The position numbers and the translations under genes were made by a program. A stretch of DNA of 64,000 nucleotides from assembly GCA_010909165.1 (NCBI GenBank), contig MU008181.1:806001-870000 (forward strand), read 5' to 3'. Shown here piece by piece: positions 10,814-22,199 of this stretch. Position 1 is the first letter of the stretch. The number at the start of each line of letters is the position of its first letter. The notes under the pieces are model-generated. The model saw nothing but the letters and a program-made list of their open reading frames with translations, was not told where the DNA came from and ran no database searches. The DNA is from Anthoceros angustus (lineage: Eukaryota > Streptophyta > Anthocerotopsida > Anthocerotales > Anthocerotaceae).

Positions 10814-10936
10814 GAGCGGTGCAAGAGGTGTGGGGCAAGTGAACATACCATGGGATATTGTGTAAATGGTCCTTGTGGGTACTGTGGCGAAACTGGGGAC
10901 GCAGAGTGTCACTCCCACTTTGCTCTGCAAGAATAG
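10814..10936 (+). pseudogene. Zinc-knuckle fragment of a retroelement gag
   Basis: A 40-residue frame contains CKRCGASEHTMGYC (a CX2CX4HX4C zinc knuckle) followed by PCGYCGETGDAECHSH, a second Cys/His cluster, and then TAG. A stop lies immediately upstream in frame. Double knuckles of this sort belong to nucleocapsid regions of LTR retroelements. It does not match the copia gag at 28.6 kb, so it is probably from another element. Confidence 0.5.
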
Positions 10937-11084
10937 CAAGCCACAACCTCACAGCACGGTCAGAAGGAAGCTAGGCAACCAGAGGGCACAACTTGCTAAT
11001 CTTGGGTACCCTGCCAACAACCTTAGAGATCGAGCACCGGGGTAAGCATCGAGTGAGCTGCGTTTCTGCTGATTGCACTGAAGA

Positions 11085-11277
11085 TGTTAAGTTTAGTAAG
11101 AGTTACATAACCCTAGCCAATAGTCAGGCGAGTTAGGCTAACCTAGCTCGTTAAGCGAACAGTCGCAGCCCTACGAAGGGGTGCCCGGGTCCCATATAAA
11201 GGGCCCCTAACCTATGAATTTTCTAATCTTTTCTAATTCATGCTTCCGCTATATTCTATACATTAGGAAAGTTCACA
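11085..11277 (+). mobile_element. Copia-type LTR (5' LTR)
   Basis: 193 bp starting TGTTAAGTTTAG and ending GTTCACA. It contains a TATA-like CCCATATAAAGGG and the TTTTCTAATTCATGCTTCCGC stretch shared with the LTRs at 30174-30346 and 31809-31998. A primer binding site follows directly, marking this copy as a 5' LTR. GAAGA precedes it. The matching gag lies more than 17 kb away. Confidence 0.8.
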
Positions 11278-11289
11278 TGGTATCGAGCC
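11278..11289 (+). promoter_or_regulatory. Retroelement primer binding site (tRNA-iMet type)
   Basis: TGGTATCGAGCC abuts the LTR end. Plant copia elements use TGGTATCAGAGC, complementary to the 3' end of initiator tRNA-Met; this copy differs by a missing A. Confidence 0.75.
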
Positions 11290-11313
11290 AGCTCCACTAA
11301 GGCTATGGTAGGA

Positions 11314-11342
11314 AGGGCGCCATGGCTGGCCCATGGCGCCCT
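11314..11342 (+). repeat. Perfect 12-bp hairpin in the copia leader
   Basis: AGGGCGCCATGG (11314-11325), a 5-nt loop CTGGC, then CCATGGCGCCCT (11331-11342). It lies 25 bp after the primer binding site, where LTR elements carry packaging or dimerisation structures. That role is inference. Confidence 0.7.
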
Positions 11343-12599
11343 ACCCCTCCCTTGTTCTTTCTTTCTCTCACTCGGATTAGTCCGCAGGGATTAGTCCTCT
11401 TGTTGCAGGAGGAGAAGGAAAAAAAAAAAACTAGTATCCTATGCTGCTAGGATAGGTAGGTGTTCTCCTTTCCCCTCCCAGTCTTGTGGATCACCTCAAT
11501 AAAAAGGAGGAGGCTTTAGACCATGAGCCAACCTGCATCCTAGAATCGCTAGGATATGCACTACCCTATAGCTTGTGGGATTAGATCAACAAAAAAAAAA
11601 CAGCAAAAAAATGCACCCAGGCTAGTCCCCCATCCGAGTGCTAATCCATGGGTGGCGTTTACTGGAGTTTCGATGATGACTCGCTGGCGGCCTCCTTTCT
11701 CGCCTACAATCACTTGCAGTTACATTTTTTATGTCAAATTGCGACGGGAGAGGCAGAGGGCTCCCTCCTCCGTTTCCCGTCTCCGATGAGGCGCCGAGGC
11801 TGAAGGAGGCGGCGCCGGCGCCACGCCTGGCTACTGCGGAACCAAGACCCGAGGGCCCGGCTAGCACCGGTCAGGAGGAGGCGGGGAAAGGAGGCACGAG
11901 GCACAGGCGCCGGGAGGAGGAGCGGCGGCGCCGCTGCGGGAATCTCGAGGCAGGCGCCCTCTCTCATCCAGGCGCGACGGACCAGATCTGGCCGGGATCG
12001 CCACCAAATTCCATCCAGATCGGAATCGGCGGCCCCTAGGCGCTGAACTGGGAGCGCAAGCCAGGGAGAGCAAGCCAGGATTTCATCCGAGAGACAACGG
12101 GCGCTCAAAACTCAGATCGCCAGCGACATGAGATTCGGGCCCGGCCGGCAGATTCGGTGAAGCGTGCCCCTTCAGACCAGATTGGGAGCGCCGCCAACCG
12201 CCGCTCCACCTCTGAACATCTGGCCTGGACGGGGACACTGGGAGCGCCCTACTCCTCCCAATCCTGGCTGGTGTGGCGCGACTTTTGCTGATGGCCAGCC
12301 GGGCGCGCACAATCCCGTGTCGTTGTAGGAAGGAGTCCGTTCCCAAGGGAATGACAGGCTCCGGTTGCAGCGTTCCAGGCGATCCTCGTCTTACTTTAGT
12401 TCCCACGCACACATTTATCAGTCCACATCTAACTACTGCAAAATCACCGTGCACAGTCTTGTATACTAAACGCCGGACGTTCGCGTCCGTTTCGTTCACG
12501 TTCGTCACTCACGCCTCTCGTCCGTTCCTCTCTCCACTCACACTACACTTATCAGTCTTAGGGAAAGACGCGCGGGCCCTCCCCTACACACACCACAAC

Positions 12600-13080
12600 A
12601 CGTTAGGTCCGTCACCAGGACCCTGATCAATCTCTCCGGAGCTGTCGTGCCTGCTCAGTGACTCAGGACTCACGTTAGCAAGAAGACACACAAGGGTCTG
12701 CAAGAACGCGGCATCAACACCAAGAGAAAGATGATTTATTCAGGGCAGCCCCAGCCCTCTTATACTACGCCCAAGTCGGCGTCTTTATTACACCCCCTAT
12801 ACGGATACGGATAGGGGTATTTATCTGGATGTTAGTCATGCATCAGACGTCACGAGTTCCTCGCATGGGGCGTGTATTACGGTTCGTAGGTGGGTACATA
12901 TAGGGCGGGCATCCTCGTCAAGAAAGGTGCTGGCCAAGATTATTCTGTTTCTTGGCACACTAGATTAGTCTAACCTATGGTTTAAGGTGGTTAGTTCCGG
13001 GTTAGGATTAAAATATTACTACTATCCTAGTTTACCTATTTATCGTCTAATTACCTGGTTAATTTACCCGTAACACCGGA
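12600..13080 (-). repeat. Gypsy LTR-like segment, copy 1
   Basis: Contains CACGTTAGGTCCGTCA, AACACCAAGAGAAAGATGAT, GGGTACATATAGGGCGGGCA and CTAACCTATGGTTTAAGGT. The same blocks occur in the same order at 15340-15790 and, split, at 20930-21620. Recurrence on both sides of the polyprotein pieces suggests an LTR; exact ends were not determined. Confidence 0.55.
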
Positions 13081-13989
13081 TATGGATAAGGTATTTCTAT
13101 GTGCACATATGTCTCAATTGCCTCGTGGGGTTTCCGCCGCCATGCTTGTGGCTAGGCGCTTCCCAACCATGTGTCTTCTCAGGCCGATGGACGCGAGGGG
13201 CCGGCTTGCCTCGTCTCATCCTCCCCACTTGCGTGGCCGGGTCCTCCTGCCTTCCGTCCTCTGCCGCAATCACGGCGGAGGTGGGGAAAGTGTTCACAAA
13301 ATCTTTGGGTTCCCAAGTCGCGCCGAGGTGTTCGCCTCTCAGCGACAAAATCGGATCGGCGTCGTCGGAGTTATGTCCGTGACGCAAGATCTGATCTGGT
13401 GTGGGGACCTTTGGGGTGCGGGTGTGGCGCGGGTGGTGCCAAGTCTTGTCGTGGCGGGAGGACTGTTGTGAAAGCCAGCCGATGGCGGGACCAAGTCGGT
13501 CGTCGGTCTCTCCAGTTTCGGCATGGAAGCGTGGAAGGTCTGGCCGAGGCGCCACTAGCGGGAAGGTCAGGGTAAGCAACTAGATTGATCGTGTGTGATC
13601 CGGAAGGGCCACCGTGATGTGAGCTTGTCTTCTGTGAATCGATTTGTGCACATGAGGCTTGATCCAAGCCAAGCGGGTTGGCCAACCTCATCTTGGACCT
13701 TATGGCGGTGCTTGTTGGCGTGTGTACTGTCTTGGGCGGCTGGAGTTTCGGCGGGCAAGCTTGACCTCATGCGGACATCTTGGCGACCTCGGCGTGGCTG
13801 CGCCACTTATCACAGGGGGCCACAGGACACAGTGGAGGGTCTCCCCATACAAGAGCTTGAAGGCGTAACCCGTGGCTGCGTGCTTAGAGTTGTAAGCATA
13901 TTCGAGCAAGGCGGTAACTCCTCCCAAGTGTTTGTTTCTCGTGTGTGAAATGTCGAGCATGTCCTCCGATTACTTGGTTACATTTTATG

Positions 13990-14796
13990 TCAAATTGCGA
14001 CGGGGAGGCGGCTCCCTCCTCCGTTTCCCGTCTCCGATTGAGCTGAAGGAGGCGGCGCGCCTGTTGCAGCTGCGAAGGCAAGAGGCAGGGCACAGCTGCT
14101 TGTTGGCGGCCTTGGTGTACTGTCTTGGGCGGCCCGAGTTTCGGCGGGCAAGCTTGACCTCATGCGGACATCTTGGCGACCTCGGCCTGCGCCACTTATC
14201 CCATTGGGCCCTGGACACAGTGGAGGAGTCTCCCCATACAAGAGCTTGAAAGGCGTAACCCCCGTGGCTGCGTGCTTAGAAGAGTTGTAAGCATATTCGA
14301 GCAAGGGCAGTAACTCCTCCCACCGTGTTTGTTTCTCGTGTGTGAAATGTCTGAGCATGTCCTCCAGTACTTGGTTCTGTTTTTCCGTCTGTCCATCCGT
14401 CTCTGGATGGTACGCTGTTGACATATTGGTTTTGATTCCCAGGGCTTCCGTGAAGTTTTTCCAGAACCCCGACGTGAACTTCGCGTCCCGATCGGACACA
14501 ATATTCTCTGGTGCACCATGTAGACGGAAGATCTCTCGGACGAAGAGGTTGGCCAGCTTGAGGCGATGTGATGGGCGAATAAAGTGAGCAGTTTTGGAGA
14601 ACACATGACTACCAGATCTGATCCTTGCCGGTCGTGTCAGGTAAGCTGGTGATGAAATCCATAGAGATAGATCCAGATCGGCCATGTGGAATGGAAGCTG
14701 TAAATCAGTTGCTTTTGGTGTTGGTTTTAACTGCGGCATGACTTGAGGGACCCTCCACACAATCGGTGAGTCCTTCCCACGGTAGTGTTCCTTCAC
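13990..14796 (-). pseudogene. Gypsy integrase fragment, copy 1
   Basis: One minus frame contains FSKTAHFIRPSHRLKLANLF, HGAPENIVSDRDAKFTSGFW, STAYHPETDGQTEKQNQVLE and PLLEYAYNSSKHAATGVTPF. These are the catalytic-core and following motifs of Ty3/gypsy integrases, with the second catalytic Asp in SDRDAKF and the Glu in the TDGQTEKQN..LE helix region. The N-terminal part is garbled and the C-terminal part runs into the unrelated inserted repeat. This is the best-preserved integrase in the window but it is not functional. Confidence 0.85.
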
Positions 14797-15339
14797 TCGA
14801 GCATACGTTTGTCAATCCCAAGGTGACCCGAAATTGGGGAGTCATGGAAGTCATGAAGGATGGAAATCAGGGGCGCAAGCCGAGGAGAGCAAGCCGATTT
14901 CATCAGAGACAGCGCTCGCTCAAAACTTGATCGCCAGCGACATGAGATTCGGGCCCGGGCGAATTGATGGCGTGCCAGACAGTTAGGGCGCGCCAACCGC
15001 CGCTCCACCTCTGAACATCGCGGGCGGGGACCGCCTACTCCTCCCAATCACTGTGGTGTGCGACTTTTGATGGCATAGCGCGCGCCTGTCCGTGTATGTC
15101 GTTGTAGGAAGTCGTTCCCAAGGGAATAGCGAGCTCGGTTGCGGCCAGGCGATCCTCGTCTTACTTTAGTTACGCACATTATCCATCCATCTAACTACCC
15201 AAAATCACCGCGGCCCGGTATGGCCAAGCGTTTCTGGACGTTCGCGTCCGTTTCGTTCCACGTTCGTCACTCCGCCTCTCGTCCGTTCCTCTCTCCCTCA
15301 CTACACTTATCGGTCTTAGGGAAAGGCCGGGCCCTCCCT

Positions 15340-15790
15340 ACACACAACACGTTAGGTCGTCACGGGACCACGTCAATCTCTCGGGTACATCGTGCTGCTT
15401 TCGACTCGAGACTCACGTTAGCAAGAAGACACACAAAGGGTGCAGGCAGCATCAACACCAAGAGAAAGATGATTTATTGAGGCTGACCCTCTTATACTCG
15501 CCCGATCGGCGTCTTTATTACACCCCTATCACGGATACGGGGAATTTATCTGGATGTTAGATGGGCCGTATCGCGTCTGAGTTCCTCGGGCATGGGGCGT
15601 GTATTACGGTTCGTGAGTGGGTACATATAGGGCGGGCATCCTCAGTCAAGAAAGGTGCCTGACCAAGATTATTCTTGGCACACTAGATTAGTCTAACCTA
15701 TGGTTTAAGGTGGTTAGTTAGGGTTAGGATTAAAATATTACTACTATCCTAGTTTACCTATTTATCTAATTACCTGGTTAATTTACAGTA
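15340..15790 (-). repeat. Gypsy LTR-like segment, copy 2
   Basis: Same ordered blocks as 12600-13080, including AACACCAAGAGAAAGATGAT at about 15455 and CTAACCTATGGTTTAAGGT at about 15695. Differences are mostly short deletions. Confidence 0.55.
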
Positions 15791-16508
15791 AATCTTGGAT
15801 CGGATAAGGTATTTCTATGTGCACATATGTCTCAATTGCCTCGTGGGGTTTCCGCCGCCATGCTTCGTGGCTAGGCGGCTTCCCAACCATGTGTGTACGA
15901 TGGGCGAGGGGCGGCTCGTCTCTGTCTCATCCTCCCCACTTGCGTGGCGGGTCCTCCCAGGCCTCAGTCCTCTGCGCAATGCGGAGGTGGGGAAAGTGTT
16001 CACAAAATCTTTGGGTTCCCAAGTCGTGAGGTTCGCCTCTCAGCGACAAAATCGGATCGGCGTCGTCGGAGTTATGTCCGTGACGCAAGATCTGATCTGG
16101 TGTGGGGACCTTTGGGGTGCGGGTGTGGCGCGGGTGGTGCCAAGTCTTGTCGTGGCGGGAGGACTGTTGTGAAAGCCAGCCGATGGCGGGACCAAGTCGG
16201 TCGTCGGTCTCTCCAGTTTCGGCATGGAAGCGTGGAAGGTCTGGCCGAGGCGCCACTAGCGGGAAGGTCAGGGTAAGCAACTAGATTGATCGTGTGTGAT
16301 CCGGAAGGGCCACCGTGATGTGAGCTTGTCTTCTGTGAATCGATTTGTGCACATGAGGCTTGATCCAAGCCAAGCGGGTTGGCCAACCTCATCTGGACCT
16401 TATGGCGGTGCTTGTTGGCGCACTTGGTGTACTGTCTTGGGCGGCCTGGAGTTTCAAGTGCAAGCTTGACCTCATGACATCTTGGCGACCTCGGCCACAC
16501 TGCGCCAC

Positions 16509-17114
16509 TTATCCCGGGCAGGGCCACAGGACACAGTGGAGGGAGTCTCCCATACAAGAGCTTGAAAGGCGTAACGAAGGCGTGCTTAAGAGTTGTAAGC
16601 ATATTCGAGCAAGGCGTAACCTCCCACCGTGTTTGTTTCTCGTGTGTGTGTCCGAGCATGTCCTCGATTGGTTCTGTTTTTCCGGCCCATCCGTCTCTGG
16701 ATGACTGCTGATATTGGTTTTGATTCCTGTGGCTTCCGTGAAGTTTTTCCAACCCCGACGTGAACTTCGCATCCCGACGGACTATATTCTCTGTGCACCA
16801 TGTAGGCGGAAGATCTCTGACGAAGAGGTTGGCGCTTGGGCGTGATGCGGGATTTAACGGTATAAAGTGACAGGTTTTGGAGAACCCGATGACTACCATG
16901 ATCCTTGCCGCGTGCGAAAGTGCGTGATGAAATCCATAGAGATAGATCTGAATCGGCCATGGAATGGGCGAGCCTGTAACCTCGGTTGCTTTTGGTGATC
17001 GGTTTTAACGGGCATGACTTGCGTGAACGGACCCACTCCACACAATCGCTGAGTCCTTCCCACGTAGTGTTCCTTCACTCGAGCATACGCTTTGTCAATC
17101 CCAAGGTGACCCAA
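16509..17114 (-). pseudogene. Gypsy integrase fragment, copy 2
   Basis: Overlapping minus frames give DKAYARVKEHYVGR, SDLSLWISS-type sequence, SKTCHFIPL and a damaged TDGPEKQNQ. They correspond to the same integrase as at 13990-14796 but with frequent small indels, so no frame stays open through the core. Confidence 0.75.
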
Positions 17115-17181
17115 ATTGGGGAGTCAAGTCATGAAGGATGGAAATCTTCAGCTCTTTCAAGTGTTGTATCATGAGTCGCCT

Positions 17182-17583
17182 TTACGTATATACACGCATC
17201 CTTGAGAGTATATGTTTGAGTGAGAGCCGGAACACCAGCGCAAGTAATTGAGAATAGAGTTGTAGAGCCGTGTCGTAGGGATTGGCCGACCGAACTGGAT
17301 AATTTCTCGAATGGGTGGTGAGGATGGGATGCACGTCTGCCGAGGGCATCTCGCCACCACATTGGAAGGGCTCTACATACTTGATCTCAACGTTAAAGTC
17401 CGCGAGGTACTCCCACCTGCACCACTGGCATTGAGATTCGGTTGTGAGAAGAAATGTTGCGTTGAATGATGCATGTAGCATATCACTGTTGCCCGAGGAG
17501 GTAGTGTCCATACTTTGGCATGTGTGATTGCTAACATTTCCGCATGCTGTAATGTCATGCCTTGTAGCCGGATTCATAAGCAC
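17182..17583 (-). pseudogene. Gypsy RNase H fragment
   Basis: Contains QCQWCRWEYLADFNVEIKYV followed by a damaged version of the usual 'VADALSRR' end (here ECGGEMPSADVHP-like). In Ty3/gypsy polyproteins this is the end of RNase H, between RT and integrase, and it lies in the expected place and orientation. Confidence 0.65.
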
Positions 17584-17732
17584 AATTTGTCCTGTGACAA
17601 CACGCCTCTATGGCATAGTCCACGTATGTATGTGTGTACGTTGTGTGGATGCAACGGCAGGTGCACCGCCGAGGGCCTGCTTTAAGGTGTCGGCCCACCG
17701 CCTCGGCCGAGTTGTAAGGGTTGGCCGGCAGA

Positions 17733-18454
17733 TCAAGTGAGCCCGTGAGAGGTACGCCACCTTGTAAGCCCGATGAAAAAGCCACTGGGTGAGATCTTGA
17801 GGTAATGGCCACCAAATTGCCTTGATTTTCCTGGATCCACACTTATGCTACTATACCGATGATGTCCGAGGTATTCACATTCGGACCTCATGAATACGCA
17901 CTTGCTCCTCTTGGCTTTGAGTTGGTGGGTGCGCCCAAAGATCCGCTTAACCACCGTGGTGTGTACTGTGGTCCTGAGGTAGATGAGAATGTCATCTAAG
18001 AAGACCTCGACGCCATGTCCTAACAGGGGTCTAAGAATCTCCTGCATAAGGCACTGGAAAGTGGCTGGTGCATTGGTGAGGCCGAACGGCATCACCGAAC
18101 TCAAAATGGCCATGGTGAGTTCGAATGCGCCTCATCCCTTATTCTGATGCGGATCTGTGAAACCGCATGCAAGTCAATCTTGGTGAATAGCTGGGCCCCA
18201 TGGAGGCATCCGGATTTCGTCTATCCTGCATCTGCAGACATTGCGGATGGTGGCCTTAAGGGCCCCTAATCGATGAGTCTCCATCCTCCATCCGGTTTGG
18301 CCACAAGGAGAACTGGTGCCCCTAATGGAGAGAGGGCCGGACAAACCCCTTCTGCAGAACTCGCCCACCGCTTTTGATTTCTACCTGATGAAGTGCGGTA
18401 GGGTTGGATGCTCACCGGTTTGTGTCCCGGTAGCAAGTCAATAGAGTGGTCCAT
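17733..18454 (-). pseudogene. Gypsy reverse transcriptase fragments
   Basis: Two minus frames. The first (18454-18266) has DHSIDLLPGHKPVSIQPYR and GAPVLLVAKPDGGWRL, the RT N-terminus. The second (18113-17733) has VMPFGLTNAPATFQCLMQEI and VEVFLDDILIYLRTT, the palm with its FLDD catalytic pair. A frameshift separates them, and the stretch from about 18115 to 18265 is corrupted. Confidence 0.85.
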
Positions 18455-18756
18455 TGTTCATGGAGGAAGTGCGAGGTTCGAAGACATCAAGATATTCCTC
18501 CAAGAGGGCCTTAAAGGTGGAGGGTAGCGGTCGTCATGTGCTTTGGCCTCACGGCCCTCGGACTCGTGGGTTCCTCCAAGGGCAACACTCTCTTCAACTT
18601 TGCCACGTATACATGAACCCGCCCATGGCGTGAGCTTTATTGAAAGACACAAGAAATACCGCTTATCGTGTACATACCGCCTCCCTTCATGATGTACTTG
18701 CCTAGTTACAAGTGTCACCACGTTATTCCGCCACCTCTAACGCAATGAGTGTTTGG

Positions 18757-19081
18757 CTAGCCACGGCTTCCCAATGATAAGATCATGACACAAGGAGGCA
18801 TCACCATCAACTTGAGCACTTCCTTGTATCCGGAAAGGTAACCGCCTCCGCGCTCCTTGCTAGTGTCTCTTCCACCAGTAGTGATCAACGTGGAATCTTG
18901 ACGACTCGTGGACCAGCACTTTCTCGGCCGCCTTAGCCACGTAGTGATGACTAGCCGAGTCCGGCCCCGGTACCTCGTACCTCGACCGACCTCGAACTTG
19001 ATAGGAACATGCTCCGGATGGCGAAGCCACACTGCTTACAACACACAGTACGTTATCGCGTGCCGATGTTGGCTCATTCAC
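18757..19081 (-). pseudogene. Gypsy aspartic protease fragment
   Basis: Contains DSASHHYVAKAAEKVLVHES, a damaged version of the LVDSGASHxFV active-site motif of retroviral-type aspartic proteases. It lies between the zinc-knuckle piece and RT, as expected. Frames are interrupted. Confidence 0.65.
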
Positions 19082-19361
19082 CTGTCAGCGTGATTGAGTG
19101 GTTGGTTCTTGCGGTGTGGCGGGGGCTTCCTCGGGTTGTCTTGCTCTCCTTCAACCAGGTGATGAAGTCCCGTCGGAAGGGACAGCTTTTCGAGCCGTGA
19201 TCCAAGCCTTGACAGGTGAAGCACATTCTTTTGCTTTTGTATTCCACCTTCTCTGCTTCAGTCAAGATTTTGAAAGCAGGTTTCTTTTCAAATGCGTTAG
19301 CTGACTTACCCCACTTTGGCTTGGAGGGCCTCCGCCAAGTGCTTGTATTTGTTTGTGCCAT
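19074..19361 (-). pseudogene. Gypsy gag zinc-knuckle fragment
   Basis: A minus frame with a Lys-rich stretch, then MCFTCQGLDHGSKSCPFR, a CX2CX4HX4C nucleocapsid knuckle, then FITWLKESK. It overlaps the protease piece in another frame. The position fits gag-pol order. Confidence 0.8.
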
Positions 19362-19663
19362 AGTTGCAGCATAGCCTCCCGGTGTTGGGGTTGGTCAGTT
19401 GACATCAGACGCATCTCAAACTTCAAGCCATCGATAAATTTCGACCTTCCGCCTCCGCCGAGTCTCGCATATCAAGGTGAGTTGGAGAATTTGTCGCATG
19501 ATTCTCGCATGCCCTTGGAAAATCTTCCTGAATCGATGGTACGCTTCTTTCCGTGATCGACACGCAAGAACCGCCTGGTGAAGAGTTGCTCAACATCGCC
19601 CACGAATATACAGTGATTCCATACCAAGATCAACTCGCCCCGCCTCCACCGATAGCATACCCG

Positions 19664-20402
19664 CTAACGACACACAAAACTGGATTGAGGTCGCCCTTCT
19701 CGCCGCAAGGTACTTATCCATTTTGTCAAGCTAGTCGCACGCTCGGCGTCCTTGACTTGGCCCGAACGTGGATGTCTTGATTTTTCGGAGCTCTCATCCA
19801 ACTGGGCTTGGGCTTGAACATCCGCTTCTCCTTCAAGTGAATCTCCATTACCTCTTTGCTCCCAATGCTTGTATCGCATCGCTTGTAGCCTTTTGACCAT
19901 TGCCTTGATATCTTTGTTCTCCTTCTCCATGGGTGTCGTCAATTGAGTCGCTTCAACTCTTTCTTCGACGCCCCCCGTCGCTAGGAGGAATTGGTGAGGC
20001 TCTCCACTCCTCTTGTCTCCTGCTTGAGCGCTCAAGGTGGTAGGTCCGAGAGTTGGGTACCTTCTACTGGGAGCCGGTGGGTGGGAGGTAGGGATCGCCC
20101 AAGGACTGGAGCACTCCGCCATTGCCTCTCCAGGGCCCTCCCCACTTTTCAACCCCCAACGATTCCACCTTTCCCACCGGTCTTGTCGTGTGGCGTTGCA
20201 ACTCTTCAGTGCGTTCCACACTTGTCCGGCTTTCAACTGGGAGCTGTCCATGCCGCCCCGCCCGCCTACCGACCTCTTGAATGTTTGCGTGTCGTGATCC
20301 GGTGGGCGCCGTTTCTTGGTCGCCCCTCTTCCGACCACGGCTCGCGTAGTCCGCCGCTACCGTGTCCTCATCGGCCAAGTGCTGCTCGCTCCCGCAATGC
20401 AA
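19664..20402 (-). pseudogene. Gypsy gag N-terminal region, degraded
   Basis: A 224-residue minus frame includes EKENKDIKAMVKRLQAMRYK (coiled-coil-like), QLDESSEKSR and ERATSLTKWISTL. It is upstream of the zinc knuckle in the same orientation, so probably the gag core. Identity to a known gag was not established. Confidence 0.45.
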
Positions 20403-20929
20403 CTCACCGGATAGTTCTTGGCGCCTTCCTCCGGGCTGCTACTGTCCTCAACAGCTCCCAGATGGTGTGGATGCGCCATCCGCCGCTTGTCCTCGGCGCA
20501 CGGCCCGTGTTCCCGCCGCCATCCTCTTCACTACACTGGAAATGGTGCAAGATACCGGAGTAATCGCTCATGGTTCACGATTTCTCCGATTTTCTTTGGC
20601 GATTCGGCTGATTGTGGCTCCGGAGACCGCCTCACACTTCCCGTTCGCCTGCGTGTCACCGGTCCGTGAAGCCGGAGATGAATCCGGCAGCTCGGTCCTC
20701 AAAGCCGTGAGAAATTGTTGGGAGAGTTCACCAATCCAAAGGGTAAGAGCCCCGATTTTGTGATTGCTCGTTGACTTCTCCTTTGGCTTTTCGATGTCCC
20801 CTTTCCTTCACTGCAGTGCATGATTGGTGCACCAAAGATGTCGTGCGATCTTAGCCGATCTACACGCTCGATCCCCGATCCAAAGAATCAGATTTCGGGC
20901 TCGATCAAAGATGCGAATACGGATGTTAG

Positions 20930-21620
20930 TCATGCATCAGACGAGTTCCTCGCATAGACGGTATTACTGTAGGTGGGTACATATAGGAGCGGGCATCCTC
21001 CGTCAAGAAAGGTGCCCATGGCCAAGATTATTCGCTTTCTTGGCACACTAGATTAGTCTAACCTATGGTTTAAGGTATAGTTCCGGGTTAGGATTAAAAT
21101 ATTACTATCCTAGTTTACCTATTTATCGCCTAATTACCTGGTTAATTTACCAGTAAATCTGGATACGGATAAGGTATTTCTATGTGCACATATGTCTCAA
21201 TTGCCTCGTGGGGTTTCCCGCCATGCTTGTGGCTGGCAGCTTCCCAACCATGTGTCTTGTGGTGGCAGCTAGTAAATCTCACACTGTCCACTTGTGCAGG
21301 TTACGGTCCGGACCTCCTCCGCTGCTTCTCTGGCCTCCGTCCGGCTCAGACGCCTCCCGAGTCCCTCCGGCTCACACGTTCCGGTCGTTGGACGGGCCGG
21401 ACTGCGACGACGGTCCCAGTCACCCACACACCACAACACGTTAGGTCCGTCACGGGACCACGATCAATCTCTCCGGGCGCCGTGCACCTTTCGGTGACTC
21501 GGGACTCACGTTAGCAAGAAGACACACAAGGTGCAGGCGGCATCAACACCAAGAGAAAGATGATTTATTCAGGCATGACCCTCTTATACTACGTACGGCG
21601 TCTTTATTACACTCTATTCT
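20930..21620 (-). repeat. Gypsy LTR-like segment, copy 3 (5' side), split
   Basis: 20930-21200 matches the second half of the LTR-like block (ATCTGGATACGG, GGGTACATATAGG, CTAACCTATGGTTTAAGGT). 21420-21620 matches its first half (ACACGTTAGGTCCGTCACGG, CAACACCAAGAGAAAGATGA). The two halves are in rearranged order relative to 12600-13080, separated by about 220 bp of CCTCCG-rich sequence. The element's 5' end is probably here. Confidence 0.5.
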
Positions 21621-22199
21621 CGAAATGGCCACCAAGATACCCTAATCGGCCGCCTACCATCCTATTTTCCCCCTATCTCCTTCGGCGTGGGGTGGGAAGG
21701 TCCGGGTTCCGCCTTGGGATTGGTGGTCCAATCTCCGTCACGGATTCTGGCGCAATCGGATGATCCGCGGACCCTCCTCTCTCCCGGAATCACAGCCGGG
21801 TTGGGCTACCGTGACGGTGATCGTTATCACGGCGTCATCCTCCACAGCCTCCCGTGGGTCCCCTCGGTGGGGCCACCGGCTCCCCTAAGCGTAAGTCGAG
21901 GGGCTCCTCCATCGCCAAGTCCGACCTCGAGGTCCGGCCTCGACCCCGAGTCCGAACCTGTGGGTCCGCTTATTTCGAGTCCGTGGTGGGTCCGGCCTCG
22001 TCTCTGAGGTTCGGACCTCGGTCAGAACTTATTCTGAGTCCGGTCCCCAAGCTCCGGACCCCTTATCTGGACCTCGTCTTGCTGGGTCCTCCTCCCTACC
22101 CAGGCCCTTGTCTTGGGTGGGTTAGCTCATAGCCCCTTTCCGGGCCGTCACTCCCACTTCTCCAGGCGGGTTGCGGTGAACTTACCCTGGGGTCCGTTG

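Larger units (their letters stand above)
11721..14866 (-). mobile_element. Gypsy element debris, duplicated block 1
   Basis: A minus-strand Ty3/gypsy 3' portion (integrase plus 3' flank and LTR-like sequence). The string GCGCAAGCC..GAGAGCAAGCC at 12055-12085 recurs at 14872-14900, and the order LTR-like (12370-13080), 13082-13600, integrase is repeated at 15137-17140. A smaller repeat is nested inside: TTACATTTT..ATGTCAAATTGCGACGGG occurs at 11722 and again at 13977, where it interrupts the integrase region. Block 1 ends where integrase homology stops abruptly near 14862. Confidence 0.65.
14867..17145 (-). mobile_element. Gypsy element debris, duplicated block 2
   Basis: The second copy of the block at 12050-14866, in the same orientation, with many small indels and substitutions relative to copy 1. 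Unlike copy 1 it continues to higher coordinates into RNase H, RT, protease and gag pieces, so it is the copy attached to the rest of the element. Confidence 0.65.
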
